From Marinobacter sp. CHS3-4 (GTDB lineage: Bacteria; Pseudomonadota; Gammaproteobacteria; Pseudomonadales; Oleiphilaceae): a DNA stretch of 64,000 nt. The stretch lies in assembly GCF_030053415.1 (NCBI RefSeq), contig NZ_JASGBJ010000002.1, positions 992,001 through 1,056,000 on the forward strand, written 5' to 3'. Below, piece by piece: positions 45,034 through 55,166 of the stretch. Below the pieces are notes generated by a model. It was not told the origin of the DNA, did no database searches, and saw nothing but the letters and a program-made list of their open reading frames with translations. The translations under genes were made by a program, and so were the position numbers. How positions within the stretch are numbered: position 1 is the stretch's first letter; each line of letters starts with the position of its first letter.

Positions 45034-46980
45034 TCAAGAGTCAGCTCGACCGCTGATCAGTTCGTCCACCACACCCGGATCGGCGAGCGTGGAGGTATCG
45101 CCCAGCTGGTCGTGTTCGTTTGACGCAATCTTCCGCAGAATGCGCCGCATGATTTTGCCGGAACGTGTTTTCGGCAGGCCAGGTGCCCACTGAATCACAT
45201 CCGGTGACGCAATCGGCCCGATTTCCTGGCGCACCCACTGAACCAGATCCTTGCGCAGCTCTTCAGTAGGCTCTTCGCCGTGGACCAGAGTCACATAAAC
45301 ATAGATCCCCTGACCTTTGATGTCATGAGGATAGCCAACAACCGCCGCTTCGGCGACTTTGCTGTGGGCAACCAGTGCGCTTTCGACCTCGGCAGTGCCC
45401 AGTCGATGGCCAGACACGTTCAATACATCATCTACCCGACCGGTGATCCAGTAATATCCGTCTTCATCGCGGCGGGCCCCATCACCGGTGAAGTACATAC
45501 CTTTATAGGTACTGAAGTAGGTCTGTTTGAAACGCTCGTGGTCACCGAAGATGGTGCGCATCTGGCCTGGCCAGCTGTCCAGAATGACCAGGTTACCTTC
45601 GGTTTTGCCTTCCAGAATATTGCCGTCGTTGTCGACCAGTGCCGGCTTAACCCCGAAGAATGGCTTGGTTGCCGAGCCGGGCTTGAGATCAATGGCTCCT
45701 GGCAATGGCGAAATAAGAATGCCGCCAGTTTCGGTCTGCCACCAGGTATCCACGATCGGACACTTGCTGTTACCGATGACCCGGTGATACCACTCCCAGG
45801 CTTCCGGGTTAATGGGCTCGCCCACCGAACCCATCAACCGCAGGCTCTCACGCGTCGTGCCGTTCATGCAGGATTCACCCTCTGCCATTAGCGCGCGGAT
45901 CGCCGTCGGCGCGGTGTACAGAATGTTGACTTTATGCTTGTCGACAACTTGCCCCATACGAGAGGTGTCCGGGTAATTGGGCACACCTTCAAACAGGACC
46001 GTCACCGCGCCGTTAGCCAGCGGGCCGTAAAGGATGTAGCTGTGGCCAGTGACCCAGCCAAAATCTGCCGTACACCAGTAGACGTCGTCTTCGTGGTAAT
46101 CAAACACATACTCGTGCGTCATGGACGTAAAGACCATGTAACCGCCCGTCGTGTGCAGCACGCCCTTCGGCGCCCCGGTGGAGCCAGAGGTGTACAGCAT
46201 GAACAGTGGATCTTCCGCGTTCATGGGCTCAGGGGCACAATCGGTTGACGCGCCCTTCATCAGATTTTCGTAATACTCGTCACGGCCGTCTTTCCAGGGC
46301 ACATCGGCGCCGGTACGTTTGACCACAATGACCTTGTCCACTTTGGCGGCATCTTCTTTCGTCAGCGCCGCGTCGACGTTCTTCTTCAACGGGATCTTGC
46401 GGCCACCACGAACACCTTCATCGGCCGTCACCACAAACCGGGATTTACCGTTTGCGATGCGAGCGCCGAGCGCCTCCGGGGAGAAACCGCCGAAGACGAC
46501 AGAATGAATCGCGCCAATACGGGCGCAGGCCAGCATCGCAATTCCGGTCTCAACGACCATGGGCATGTAAATGGTGACCACGTCGCCTTTTTTTACGCCC
46601 TGATCTTTCAATACGTTGGCAAACTTGCAGGTTTCCTCGTACAGCTCGCGGTAGGTGACATGGCGGGAATCGGCCGGGTCGTCGCCCTCAAAAATAATGG
46701 CCGTTTTGTCGCCCCGCTTTTCGAGGTGCCTATCAAGGCAGTTGGCAGAGGCATTCAACTGCCCGTCTTCGAACCACTTGATCGAGAGATTGTCGTAGTC
46801 GTAAGTGGTGTTTTTGACCTTTGTGTAGGGCTTAATCCAATCAATTCGCTTGCCGTGCTCACCCCAGAATCCTTCGGGGTCTTCAACCGACCTGCGGTAC
46901 ATTTCCTCGTATTGCTCCTGATTCACCAAGGCTCTTTTCGCCACCTCTGGGCTTACTGGATAAACCTCTTTGGCAGTCAT
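45034..46980 (-). CDS. acs: Acetyl-coenzyme A synthetase
   Basis: AMP-forming acetyl-CoA synthetase, 648 residues, activating acetate to acetyl-CoA. The adenylate-forming P-loop is [20 protein letters not shown], the aromatic hinge region is WWQTETGG, and the A10 Lys is in [11 protein letters not shown], the site usually controlled by acetylation. It is first in a two-gene operon with a LuxR-type response regulator. The promoter should lie in 46981-47220. Confidence 0.97.
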   Translation of the reverse strand: MTAKEVYPVSPEVAKRALVNQEQYEEMYRRSVEDPEGFWGEHGKRIDWIKPYTKVKNTTYDYDNLSIKWFEDGQLNASANCLDRHLEKRGDKTAIIFEGDDPADSRHVTYRELYEETCKFANVLKDQGVKKGDVVTIYMPMVVETGIAMLACARIGAIHSVVFGGFSPEALGARIANGKSRFVVTADEGVRGGRKIPLKKNVDAALTKEDAAKVDKVIVVKRTGADVPWKDGRDEYYENLMKGASTDCAPEPMNAEDPLFMLYTSGSTGAPKGVLHTTGGYMVFTSMTHEYVFDYHEDDVYWCTADFGWVTGHSYILYGPLANGAVTVLFEGVPNYPDTSRMGQVVDKHKVNILYTAPTAIRALMAEGESCMNGTTRESLRLMGSVGEPINPEAWEWYHRVIGNSKCPIVDTWWQTETGGILISPLPGAIDLKPGSATKPFFGVKPALVDNDGNILEGKTEGNLVILDSWPGQMRTIFGDHERFKQTYFSTYKGMYFTGDGARRDEDGYYWITGRVDDVLNVSGHRLGTAEVESALVAHSKVAEAAVVGYPHDIKGQGIYVYVTLVHGEEPTEELRKDLVQWVRQEIGPIASPDVIQWAPGLPKTRSGKIMRRILRKIASNEHDQLGDTSTLADPGVVDELISGRADS

Positions 46981-47215
46981 AGCGCTCCCCCTTAAAGTCA
47001 GAGTCTGTCGTCATTGTTGATTGTTTTGAAATCTGAGCGTGCGGGCCCGGCGGCCCTGGAGACGTTTTCCCTAGTTCAACACGCGCACCAGTAAACAATG
47101 AATTAGACTAACGTACTAATGCGCCAGCAGTTTTGGCCCGGGTCAGCAGATGAAATGCAACAAATCCCGAAGCCGGGATACCTAACGTAAGGATAGACGG
47201 GATAACGAAAACAAC

Positions 47216-47244
47216 AACAAAAAGGCCGGGCAGATGCCCGGCCT
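47216..47244 (-). terminator. Intrinsic terminator of the fatty acyl-CoA reductase gene
   Basis: AGGCCGGGC, loop AGAT, GCCCGGCCT forms a perfect nine-base stem. Leftward it is followed by a T-rich tract. It lies 25 bases after the reductase stop. Confidence 0.88.
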
Positions 47245-47268
47245 ACAGGGGTAGGAATCAAGCTTTAA

Positions 47269-48807
47269 TCAGGCCGCTTTTTTACGCGCTCTTGCCGAGC
47301 GAAGACTGTAAAGCTTCCGTTCTTTCAGCGCATAACGGTTCAGACCGCTCATGTGAATCTTGCGCAGGTACAGTGACCAGTCGATCTGGCGCGCATCCAC
47401 CGGGAACAGAATTCGATCCAACTCTCCCATTCGTGATGCAAGCGCCAACAACGAGTCGTTTCTGAAGATGTAATCCGGAGCCGTGTAGAAACCGAATATG
47501 GTCGCCAGTGAACGGCTGGTGTCGAGATTTTTCAGAATTTTCAACTCCCGGGTCTGGCCAGCGAAGCGCAGCGCCTTATCAGCCAGAGACAGCGGCACCC
47601 GCAGCCCTCCTACAACCAGATCAAACAGACGGCGATTCACCGCTACGAATGGTTTGGTTGGTTTGCGGTAGAAAAGCTGCTGATAGTCTTCGTGGTGATG
47701 CTTGGCCTCGGCCATAACGCAGTCGATAAACTCGCCCAGCGAGACCGGATTCGAGCTTCCGCTGCAACATTGATAGATGCGACGCTTGCCAGGCACCCTC
47801 AGCGCTTCGGCCATAGAAAGAATGATGCTGTTGGCCACCAGGTCTACCGGAATCACATCAATAATCCCGCTTCGCTTACCCGGGAACAGCGACACTTTCT
47901 CACGGGCGTAAGCCAGGATAATGGCATCTGCCACTTTGACGCCTTCGATCCAGCCCGGTGCGGGCTCTTCCAGCGCACTCTCGATGATGGAAGGTCGCAG
48001 TATGGTGAGCGACCGGCCAGACAGCGACTTCATCAACAACTGTTCGCCCAGCCATTTGGTGAAGGTATAGGTGTCGCTCCAACCGTAATGGTTGGCCTCG
48101 CGAATCCCCAGATCCACCAGCTTTTTCTCCAGCATCTGACCGGAGTACCGCGCGCGCACGTCGGCGATCTTGTCTTCCAGCAAATGCACCAATTCTTCAA
48201 TCTCGTAGTAACCGTCATTGCTGCGCGGGATAGGTTCGCCTGCGGGCTTTATCACCGATTCGGTGACCTGTCCGGAATTCTTGCCATTCACGTAGCAGGT
48301 CGAAACCTGAATGACGGCCATGTTGCGATTGAAACCCGCCAGGGCTGCTACGTTATGGAGGCACAGGGTATTAATCTGAAGCGCTTTGTCCAGCTCTTCA
48401 CGAAAGTTCACACTGGCTGCGGAATTGATAAAGGCATCAACGCTTCCAGCCAGCTCCCTGAACGCCGTGGCGTCAAGGCCAAACCGCGGCTCAGTCACTT
48501 CGCCGGTGATGCAGTGAACGCGGCTCTCGATAAAGGATTCGAACCCATCGTTGTCGTCATGACGCAGACGATCAAAAACCGATGAACTTGCAATCTCCTC
48601 CATAAAGCGACTGCGAGCGTCCGGGTGCTTTTTGTTACCGCGGATCAGCAAGTGGATACCGCCAATATCCGGAACACCCCGAATCAGCTTTTCCAGAACG
48701 ACTTTGCCCAGAAACCCGGTGGTGCCCGTTATCAGTACGTGCTTACCGCTCAGCTGTTCCAGAACACCAGAGACCGATTCACCGGAGGTGGATTGCTTGT
48801 TCGCCAT
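47269..48807 (-). CDS. Fatty acyl-CoA reductase, alcohol-forming (wax ester pathway)
   Basis: An NADPH-dependent reductase of about 512 residues. The Rossmann motif is LITGTTGFLGKVVLEKLI; the SDR-type YxxxK is in YTFTKWLGEQLL; the C-terminal FAR_C/sterile domain has YIFRNDSLLALASRMGE and DWSLYLRKIH. It closely matches the alcohol-forming reductases characterised from Marinobacter (such as Maqu_2220), which reduce acyl-CoA to fatty alcohol in two steps for wax esters. The wax ester synthase gene is not in the window. It is monocistronic, with its own terminator. Confidence 0.93.
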   Translation of the reverse strand: MANKQSTSGESVSGVLEQLSGKHVLITGTTGFLGKVVLEKLIRGVPDIGGIHLLIRGNKKHPDARSRFMEEIASSSVFDRLRHDDNDGFESFIESRVHCITGEVTEPRFGLDATAFRELAGSVDAFINSAASVNFREELDKALQINTLCLHNVAALAGFNRNMAVIQVSTCYVNGKNSGQVTESVIKPAGEPIPRSNDGYYEIEELVHLLEDKIADVRARYSGQMLEKKLVDLGIREANHYGWSDTYTFTKWLGEQLLMKSLSGRSLTILRPSIIESALEEPAPGWIEGVKVADAIILAYAREKVSLFPGKRSGIIDVIPVDLVANSIILSMAEALRVPGKRRIYQCCSGSSNPVSLGEFIDCVMAEAKHHHEDYQQLFYRKPTKPFVAVNRRLFDLVVGGLRVPLSLADKALRFAGQTRELKILKNLDTSRSLATIFGFYTAPDYIFRNDSLLALASRMGELDRILFPVDARQIDWSLYLRKIHMSGLNRYALKERKLYSLRSARARKKAA

Positions 48808-49067
48808 ATCGAGAACTCCTTCTCATCCAAATGTGTTTTGCCTATCAATGCGAGTGAGGGGCGTTACCTGCCCTCTAACCTGTTCATCCCTGTCCTGCAT
48901 TTTGTAGGCCACTTTTTATTCAGTTCGACTTAGGTGGAAGCCGCGACCAACCCGTAATACGTTCAATTTTTACACAGAAACTGTGACCACGCGGTGACAC
49001 GCAGCAAAATTACGATACAAAAAGCGTTAATAAAATGACGTTTTAATACAGGTATCCTGAGGCTGCT

Positions 49068-50423
49068 TCAGCCTCGAGAGTGCCCGGTTTGAGAGAGAGA
49101 TTTCAGGAGTTGATCCAGCGTGATATCGGCAGGTTGTTCTTTAAGCGCCTGCAGCAGTCGGCTTTGCTCTCCAAAACTGACGCGATCGTAATAGGCCTCT
49201 CTGTGGGGGGGTATTGGGGCAGCCTCCGCTATTTCCGGACGGGGCTTAGGATCAATTTCGCCCGCCAAATGCCTTAAATGCGAAGCGAGCTGTTTGCGTT
49301 GTTCATCGGCGAGCTTTTCCCATGGCAATGAGGCCAGCCCGGTCTGGAGCATCTCGACGGTGTCTTCATCCATTGTGCGCCCCAACAGTGCAAAAAACTG
49401 ATTGAACGCGTCATAACGCAGCAATGACGAGTCACCGCGGGCGGCTAGCAGATCACCAAGATCAGAGATCATTTTCTGACAGGCCTGAAGATCGGAATCC
49501 GCGACGGCTTCTGGTGCCGCCTCCTCCGTCTTAGCAGGTGGGACTTCCGGAGGTTTACGCTTACCAGACACACGATACCAGTAAGCCGCGACACCCGCCT
49601 TTTTCGGTTGGAGCTGTCGCAAGCGCACGTTCAGCATGTCTGACAAGCTGCGGAACTGGCGGCTGGACGGATCGGACTCTGGTAGCAGAGCAACAGGGCG
49701 CTGATTCAGAACTGACTGACGCAGTGTTTCATCACGCCAGACACCTCCCAGGTAATGGAGAGGAATATTGAGATGGCGCTGAGCAGCTCCATCGAGTCGC
49801 TGAAAAACTGTTCTGGCCTGACTCGCCCCTTGTGCCATATTCACCAGAATGCTGGGAGTACGACGATATCCGCGTCGAACAAGCAGCTTGATCAGTGAAA
49901 AGGCGTCTGTCAGGGAAGCGGGGTCTGGCGTCACCACAACACAGGCCAACTCGGCAGCCGCGATCATGTGCATACCGGTCGCCTGAAGGCCAGAGGCCGT
50001 ATCGGTGATGACATAATCGTAGCGCTTTTCCAGCTGCGATAATGCCTTTAACACTCGTAGGCTATCTGCCGGGTCCATATCGACACACTGATCGACACCA
50101 GAGGCCCCAGGCACAATATCGAGGCCGTAATCCACTCTCATGATGACGTCCCGCATGGAACTCTGGCCAGACATGACATCGGCCAGAGTCCGCTTCGGAT
50201 AACGACCAAGCATGATGCTGACGTTCGCCAGATCGGTATCGCCATCCAGCAATAGAACTCGGGAGCCCTGTCTGGCCAGCGTCAGCGCAAGATTGAGGGC
50301 CACAGACGTTTTACCGACACCACCCTTTCCACCAGTGATCGCCAGTGTTCGTGGCTGCCTGCTAGCTTGGGGTGCTGGAGCGTTGTCCTTCATTGGCGCC
50401 TTGTTGTCAGCGAGAAATTCCAT
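49068..50423 (-). CDS. MinD/FleN-like ATPase with long C-terminal extension
   Basis: A P-loop ATPase of the MinD/ParA family. The deviant Walker A is KGGVGKT at residues 33-39, switch residues are in LLLDGDTDLANV, and ITDTASGLQ lies at the second switch. A helix-rich extension of about 160 residues follows a Pro/Ala/Glu linker and has no family I recognise. No minC, minE or flagellar genes are adjacent. It is divergent from an HDOD-histidine kinase gene. Control of flagellar number, chemotaxis placement or surface behaviour is possible. Confidence 0.82.
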   Translation of the reverse strand: MEFLADNKAPMKDNAPAPQASRQPRTLAITGGKGGVGKTSVALNLALTLARQGSRVLLLDGDTDLANVSIMLGRYPKRTLADVMSGQSSMRDVIMRVDYGLDIVPGASGVDQCVDMDPADSLRVLKALSQLEKRYDYVITDTASGLQATGMHMIAAAELACVVVTPDPASLTDAFSLIKLLVRRGYRRTPSILVNMAQGASQARTVFQRLDGAAQRHLNIPLHYLGGVWRDETLRQSVLNQRPVALLPESDPSSRQFRSLSDMLNVRLRQLQPKKAGVAAYWYRVSGKRKPPEVPPAKTEEAAPEAVADSDLQACQKMISDLGDLLAARGDSSLLRYDAFNQFFALLGRTMDEDTVEMLQTGLASLPWEKLADEQRKQLASHLRHLAGEIDPKPRPEIAEAAPIPPHREAYYDRVSFGEQSRLLQALKEQPADITLDQLLKSLSQTGHSRG

Positions 50424-50701
50424 AGCGTGGCTGATTGGTAACCGTGCAGGAAATTTGCATTAGTGTACCTGTTACTTTCAAAAGTCTGTAGCCAAAACAG
50501 CCCTATGTGACTTTGGTCGAAAGATCAATATTTCACACAAATGCGTGTAAAAAGTGTACAGGCATTAATTTTTGGTCAATAATCTGCTTAAACTTACAGC
50601 TGTAACTAGCTAATAAACGGTTTTTTTGGCCAATCTCATGGGCAAAAATTGAACAAATGTCCTACCCTGCAAAATAGCAGGGCCCGGAAGCAGGCAGATT
50701 T

Positions 50702-52681
50702 ATGGAAATTGCTCCTGACATCCAGCTACCAAGCTTGCCGGAGGTAACTCTCCGAGCACTGGAAGCCTGTGATCAGGATGAAAATTACCGCACCATCAGT
50801 GAGATAGTCTCAGCGGATACTGCCCTGGTTTCTCGCATTCTGGCCTTGGCAAACTCCTCTCTTTACGGAGCGGCCACTCAGATACGATCCATTGATCAGG
50901 CGCTTCTTCGCCTGGGCACCCATCGATTCCATACACTAATTCTGACCGCCGCCCTGCGCCAGATTCTCTATGAACTGGCCGCTGATCAATGGCAGCAATT
51001 ACGGGATTTCTGGCGGCATTCGCTGACCACTGCGATGACCGCCCGGGCATTGGCGACCCTGACCCGATACCCCGAACCCGACCAGGCCTTCATGCTTGGC
51101 ATGCTTCATAACGTGGGCGAGTTAATTGCCCTGAAAACGCCTCCGGGGGATGCCCAGCAGTACTACTTTGATCATCAATCAGAAATCGCCGCCCGATTGG
51201 TCAGCGACTGGGGTCTGGGGCCGATGGCTGCTGACGCCATGTTGTATCAGCAGGCTATGCCAGTTGATATTCGCGATGCGGGACATCTGGTCAAGCTGAT
51301 CAGCCTTGCAACCCGCCTGGCTCAGGCAGATACGGCTGGCATTGCTGCAGCCGGCACAATTTTCGGCCTCAACGAAGAACTGACCCGCGAGATTAATCGC
51401 CGTATTGATCAGGAAGTTGAGGGAGTAGCCAAATCCATGGGCATTCCACTGTCATCAGATTACGACGCCAGCGCTTCCCACGAAAAACTGAAACAGAAAG
51501 TACTCCGCCAGGCCATGGCGAATCAGGCGCTGGGGCTGGTTCCGTTAAATGACAGCACCCAGAAATGCCTCGCGGCCACCGTAACCAGCCTGACACTGAT
51601 CACTGGCCTGCCATCACTTTACTTTGGCCACTCCGAAGACGGCCTGACGCTCTATTCCACCAGCAACGGCGAGCCGCCTGACATGAACGTGTCCGTCAAC
51701 TCTGCCAGCAGCCTTATGACAGAAGCGTTTGCCAAATCGGCCACACTGGTATTGGGCGACAGAGCTCCGACCGTCCTTGACCGACAGTTGATGAGCCTGC
51801 TGCATGCGCCTTCGTTGATCGCGCTTCCCGTCAGCGGCCGAGACAAGTGCGCTGGCGTATTTGTCGTAGGCACCGACACCGAAAGCGCCGAACACACCAG
51901 AGACATCGCCAGCCTGTTCTGCAACCAGCTTTCTCGAGCGCTGGCTGAAATACAGTCCAGCCAGGACTCGCACCAGGATGCGATGGCAGAGGAGCTGGCT
52001 CAGCAGGCCATTCGTCGCCAGGTGCATGAAGTCAGCAACCCGCTGACGATCATCCGCCAGTACATCTATCAGTTGCGCAATCGCCTTGAAGATACTGAAG
52101 TACACCAACAACTGGACGTCATCCGTGAAGAACTGGATCGCGCGGGAGATCTGCTGCTTCAGATCGGTAAACGCTGGCAAGGTATTAGCAGCGCACCTAA
52201 CGAACAATGCAACCTCAATGAAGAACTAAAAATGCTCCAGGACTTACTGGAAGAAGGGCTGTTTAGCGACGAAAATAAGACTTTGAGCGTACAACTGTGC
52301 GAGGACTCGACGACAATTGCGGCGCCAGCAGCTATTGTTCGACAAATAGTGATCAATCTGGTGCGCAATGCTGCAGAGTCCCTGACGGATGCGGGCGACG
52401 TTACCATTCGCAGCGTGTCCCCAATCTGGCAAAGTGGGCGCACCTGGGTAGAACTGGAAGTAACTGACACGGGAGACGGACTGCCGCCGACAGTTCAGCA
52501 GAACCTGTTCTCTCCGGTCAAAAGTACCAAGGGTCAGGGCCATGGTGGCCTTGGTCTGAGCGTAGTGAAACAACTTGTGGATGACATGGAGGGCATCATC
52601 AACTGCCGCACAGGAAGTGCCGGAACCACCTTCAGGGTGCTGTTTCCGATGGCAGTTAAAAACCAAGAAATTGACGATTGA
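50702..52681 (+). CDS. HDOD-GAF-histidine kinase
   Basis: A soluble sensor kinase of about 659 residues. An HDOD domain occupies roughly 1-220, with the HD-like motif changed to HN in LGMLHNVGELI. A GAF-like region spans about 290-430. The H-box is RRQVHEVSNPLTIIRQYI with His442; the ATPase domain has N-box IVINLVRNAAESL, G1 VTDTGDGLPP and G2 GHGGLGLSVVKQL. The kinase core looks active. Its stop overlaps the start region of the REC-GGDEF-EAL gene, which is the likely phospho-partner. Confidence 0.88.
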   Translation: MEIAPDIQLPSLPEVTLRALEACDQDENYRTISEIVSADTALVSRILALANSSLYGAATQIRSIDQALLRLGTHRFHTLILTAALRQILYELAADQWQQLRDFWRHSLTTAMTARALATLTRYPEPDQAFMLGMLHNVGELIALKTPPGDAQQYYFDHQSEIAARLVSDWGLGPMAADAMLYQQAMPVDIRDAGHLVKLISLATRLAQADTAGIAAAGTIFGLNEELTREINRRIDQEVEGVAKSMGIPLSSDYDASASHEKLKQKVLRQAMANQALGLVPLNDSTQKCLAATVTSLTLITGLPSLYFGHSEDGLTLYSTSNGEPPDMNVSVNSASSLMTEAFAKSATLVLGDRAPTVLDRQLMSLLHAPSLIALPVSGRDKCAGVFVVGTDTESAEHTRDIASLFCNQLSRALAEIQSSQDSHQDAMAEELAQQAIRRQVHEVSNPLTIIRQYIYQLRNRLEDTEVHQQLDVIREELDRAGDLLLQIGKRWQGISSAPNEQCNLNEELKMLQDLLEEGLFSDENKTLSVQLCEDSTTIAAPAAIVRQIVINLVRNAAESLTDAGDVTIRSVSPIWQSGRTWVELEVTDTGDGLPPTVQQNLFSPVKSTKGQGHGGLGLSVVKQLVDDMEGIINCRTGSAGTTFRVLFPMAVKNQEIDD

Positions 52682-52704
52682 CGAAGAATGACGAGCGAAA
52701 TGAC

Positions 52705-54873
52705 ATGACTCCTGTGAGCACCCAAAAGACTCCTGGCGACGAACAGGCAGCGCGAATCCTGGTGGTTGATGACGACCCAAGACTGCTTGCTAGCCTTTCC
52801 GCCCTGCTTTCAGCGGAAGGTTATCATGTGACCGAAGCGGAAGGCGGCAAGGCGGGGCTCAGAACCATTGACGCTAATAACTTCGACCTCGCCATGCTGG
52901 ATTTGCGAATGCCAGAGGTGGATGGCTTCGAGGTGATGGAAAAGCTGTCGATGGCACAGCCGGATTGTGGCGTCATCGTCGTCAGCGGTGAAAGCTCCTT
53001 TACCGCAGTCAGTCGTGCTTTACGCCGTGGCGCTCTTGACTACATCCGCAAGCCGTTCGATCCGGAAGAGCTGCTGGCAACTGTTGAGGGCGTTCTCAGC
53101 AAACGTTCGTTGATCAAAGCCCACGAGCGCGTAAGTCTGCGTCTGGAAAAATCCGAAGAGCTTCACCGCTACATCGTGAACAGCTCACCGGATATCGTGT
53201 TTATGCTGGATGACCAGGGTCGATTCTGCTTCGTAAACAGCAAAGTGGAAAGCCTTCTCGGCTATCAGCAATGCGAGCTCTTGGGACGCCATTTCCGCAA
53301 CATACTCGACAACCGGGACCTGGCTCGGGGAACCTACGCCATGACCGGACCAAACATTTCCTCCCAAAATCCGCGAACACTGGAGGTCCGACTCAAGACT
53401 CGGGGCAGTCGCAAGGCAACACGCCATTTCGAAATCACGGCATTTCCGATTGAACCAGACACCTGGTTACAGGAAGGAGACATCGGCAGTCACCGCAACG
53501 ACGCCCGCTATTACGGCACTGCCCGGGATGTCACTGAACGAAAAGAAGCGGAAGCCTTCATCAACTTCCAGGCTTACCACGATCTGCTGACGCGCCTGCC
53601 TAACCGCGCTCTGTTCAAGGATCGGCTTGATCTGGCCATTACCCACGCCCGCCGCAATGATCAGAAGTTGGCCGTGATGTTTCTAGATCTGGATCGATTC
53701 AAGGTTATCAATGACACTCTGGGACACGCCATGGGTGACAGGCTGCTGCAAGCCGTGACTCATCGCCTGGAAAAATGCCTGCGTAAGGGAGACACCCTGT
53801 CACGATTTGGCGGTGATGAATTTACCTTGTTACTGCCATCTATCACTAGTCATGAGGATGCCCGCCAGATCTCCAAGAAGCTGATCGAAGCGCTGCGAGA
53901 GCCCTTCCAGCTCGGCAGCCACGAGGTTTTTGTGGGCGTCAGCATTGGCATCGCGACCTACCCGGATGCCGGCGAGTCGATGGATCAACTGATTCAGAAC
54001 GCGGATATCGCCATGTACCACGTAAAAGCGAAAGGCAAAGACGGTTACCGCTTCTTTTCGGAAACAATGAGTGTGGATACCGCTGATCGCCTGAATCTGG
54101 AGCGGGATCTTCGACTGGCCCTGGACAGAGACGAACTACGAGTCTATTACCAGCCACAGGTTTGCTCCACCACCAATCGGGTCGTGGGCCTTGAAGCACT
54201 GGTGCGATGGGAGCATCCGCAACAGGGCCTGCTCTATCCCAGGGATTTTTTACCGTTAGCGGAAGAGACCAAACTGATCGGCCGACTCAGCGAACGTGTT
54301 CTGGATATCGCCTGCAGAGACGTTGGCCACTGGATCAGGAACGGGCATAACAGCTTGCGCCTGGCGGTGAATCTGTCACCAGTGCAGGTAGAGCACCCCA
54401 GGTTCGTTATGACGCTCATGGAGCAACTCAAACAACACAATTTTCCGCCTGGCAACCTGGAAATTGAAATTACCGAAAATGTGATCATGACGGATCTGGA
54501 ACACATCAGCCAAAAGCTTCGGGAACTGGCTGATCTTAACGTTCGTATCGCCATTGACGATTTCGGCACTGGCTACTCATCCCTCAACTACATTCATCGT
54601 CTGCCCATCCATACACTCAAGGTCGACCAATCTTTCGTTCGGGGCATCCGCAGTGGGGAAGACGAAGCATGTATCGTGAATGCGATTGTTGCCATGGCCC
54701 ATGGTCTGCGACTGGAAATCGTCGCCGAAGGTGTCGAAACCTACGAGCAGTTGGCCTACCTGAAGAAACTCGGCTGTCACCAGGTACAAGGGTTCTTCTA
54801 TGGCCCGGCTCGCCCCAAAGAAGTCATTGAACAAGTGCTTGGCCAACCGTTTGCTCAAGCGGCCTCTTTCTGA
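52705..54873 (+). CDS. REC-PAS-GGDEF-EAL c-di-GMP signalling protein
   Basis: A response regulator with both cyclase and phosphodiesterase domains, about 722 residues. Receiver phospho-Asp is D66 (MLDLRMPEVDG), PAS at about 130-250, GGDEF motif at 369-373 with an intact RKGD I-site, and EAL at 497-499 with DDFGTGYSSLN and EGVETYEQL. Both output domains look catalytically complete. The ATG at 52705 is preferred to a TTG at 52678. It is probably phosphorylated by the HDOD kinase encoded upstream. Confidence 0.93.
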   Translation: MTPVSTQKTPGDEQAARILVVDDDPRLLASLSALLSAEGYHVTEAEGGKAGLRTIDANNFDLAMLDLRMPEVDGFEVMEKLSMAQPDCGVIVVSGESSFTAVSRALRRGALDYIRKPFDPEELLATVEGVLSKRSLIKAHERVSLRLEKSEELHRYIVNSSPDIVFMLDDQGRFCFVNSKVESLLGYQQCELLGRHFRNILDNRDLARGTYAMTGPNISSQNPRTLEVRLKTRGSRKATRHFEITAFPIEPDTWLQEGDIGSHRNDARYYGTARDVTERKEAEAFINFQAYHDLLTRLPNRALFKDRLDLAITHARRNDQKLAVMFLDLDRFKVINDTLGHAMGDRLLQAVTHRLEKCLRKGDTLSRFGGDEFTLLLPSITSHEDARQISKKLIEALREPFQLGSHEVFVGVSIGIATYPDAGESMDQLIQNADIAMYHVKAKGKDGYRFFSETMSVDTADRLNLERDLRLALDRDELRVYYQPQVCSTTNRVVGLEALVRWEHPQQGLLYPRDFLPLAEETKLIGRLSERVLDIACRDVGHWIRNGHNSLRLAVNLSPVQVEHPRFVMTLMEQLKQHNFPPGNLEIEITENVIMTDLEHISQKLRELADLNVRIAIDDFGTGYSSLNYIHRLPIHTLKVDQSFVRGIRSGEDEACIVNAIVAMAHGLRLEIVAEGVETYEQLAYLKKLGCHQVQGFFYGPARPKEVIEQVLGQPFAQAASF

Positions 54874-54909
54874 TCAGAAACGCTGCTACTCCCTTCTGGA
54901 AAGCCCACT

Positions 54910-54937
54910 GAACTGCCTTTCGGCCGGTTCTGTTTTT
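54910..54937 (+). terminator. Probable terminator of the signalling operon
   Basis: An imperfect hairpin (GAACTGCC, loop TTTC, GGCCGGTTC) is followed by TGTTTTTC, 37 bases after the stop of the GGDEF-EAL gene. Confidence 0.6.
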
Positions 54938-55166
54938 CGATAATCCATTGTCGGACAACCCGATTTAAAATGTTGATCTGGTTTGCAAAGTATTGCAAAG
55001 CGTAACTTTGTGTATCCGGAAATGCGCAGTACTGCACATAATTGGACCTGCCACTTCTCTAAGCTCGAATTCATCAAGCGCTTTCATCTTTTCCACCATC
55101 AAGGTGGCTCCAAAAACGACAATAACGATGAAAGTTCCGAATCGATCTGAACAGGCAGAAGTCACC

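Noticed and set aside
47692-48585. 297-codon open frame antisense to the fatty acyl-CoA reductase gene
   Set aside because: The reductase on the other strand is unmistakable and full length; this frame lacks a ribosome-binding site and any recognisable domain.
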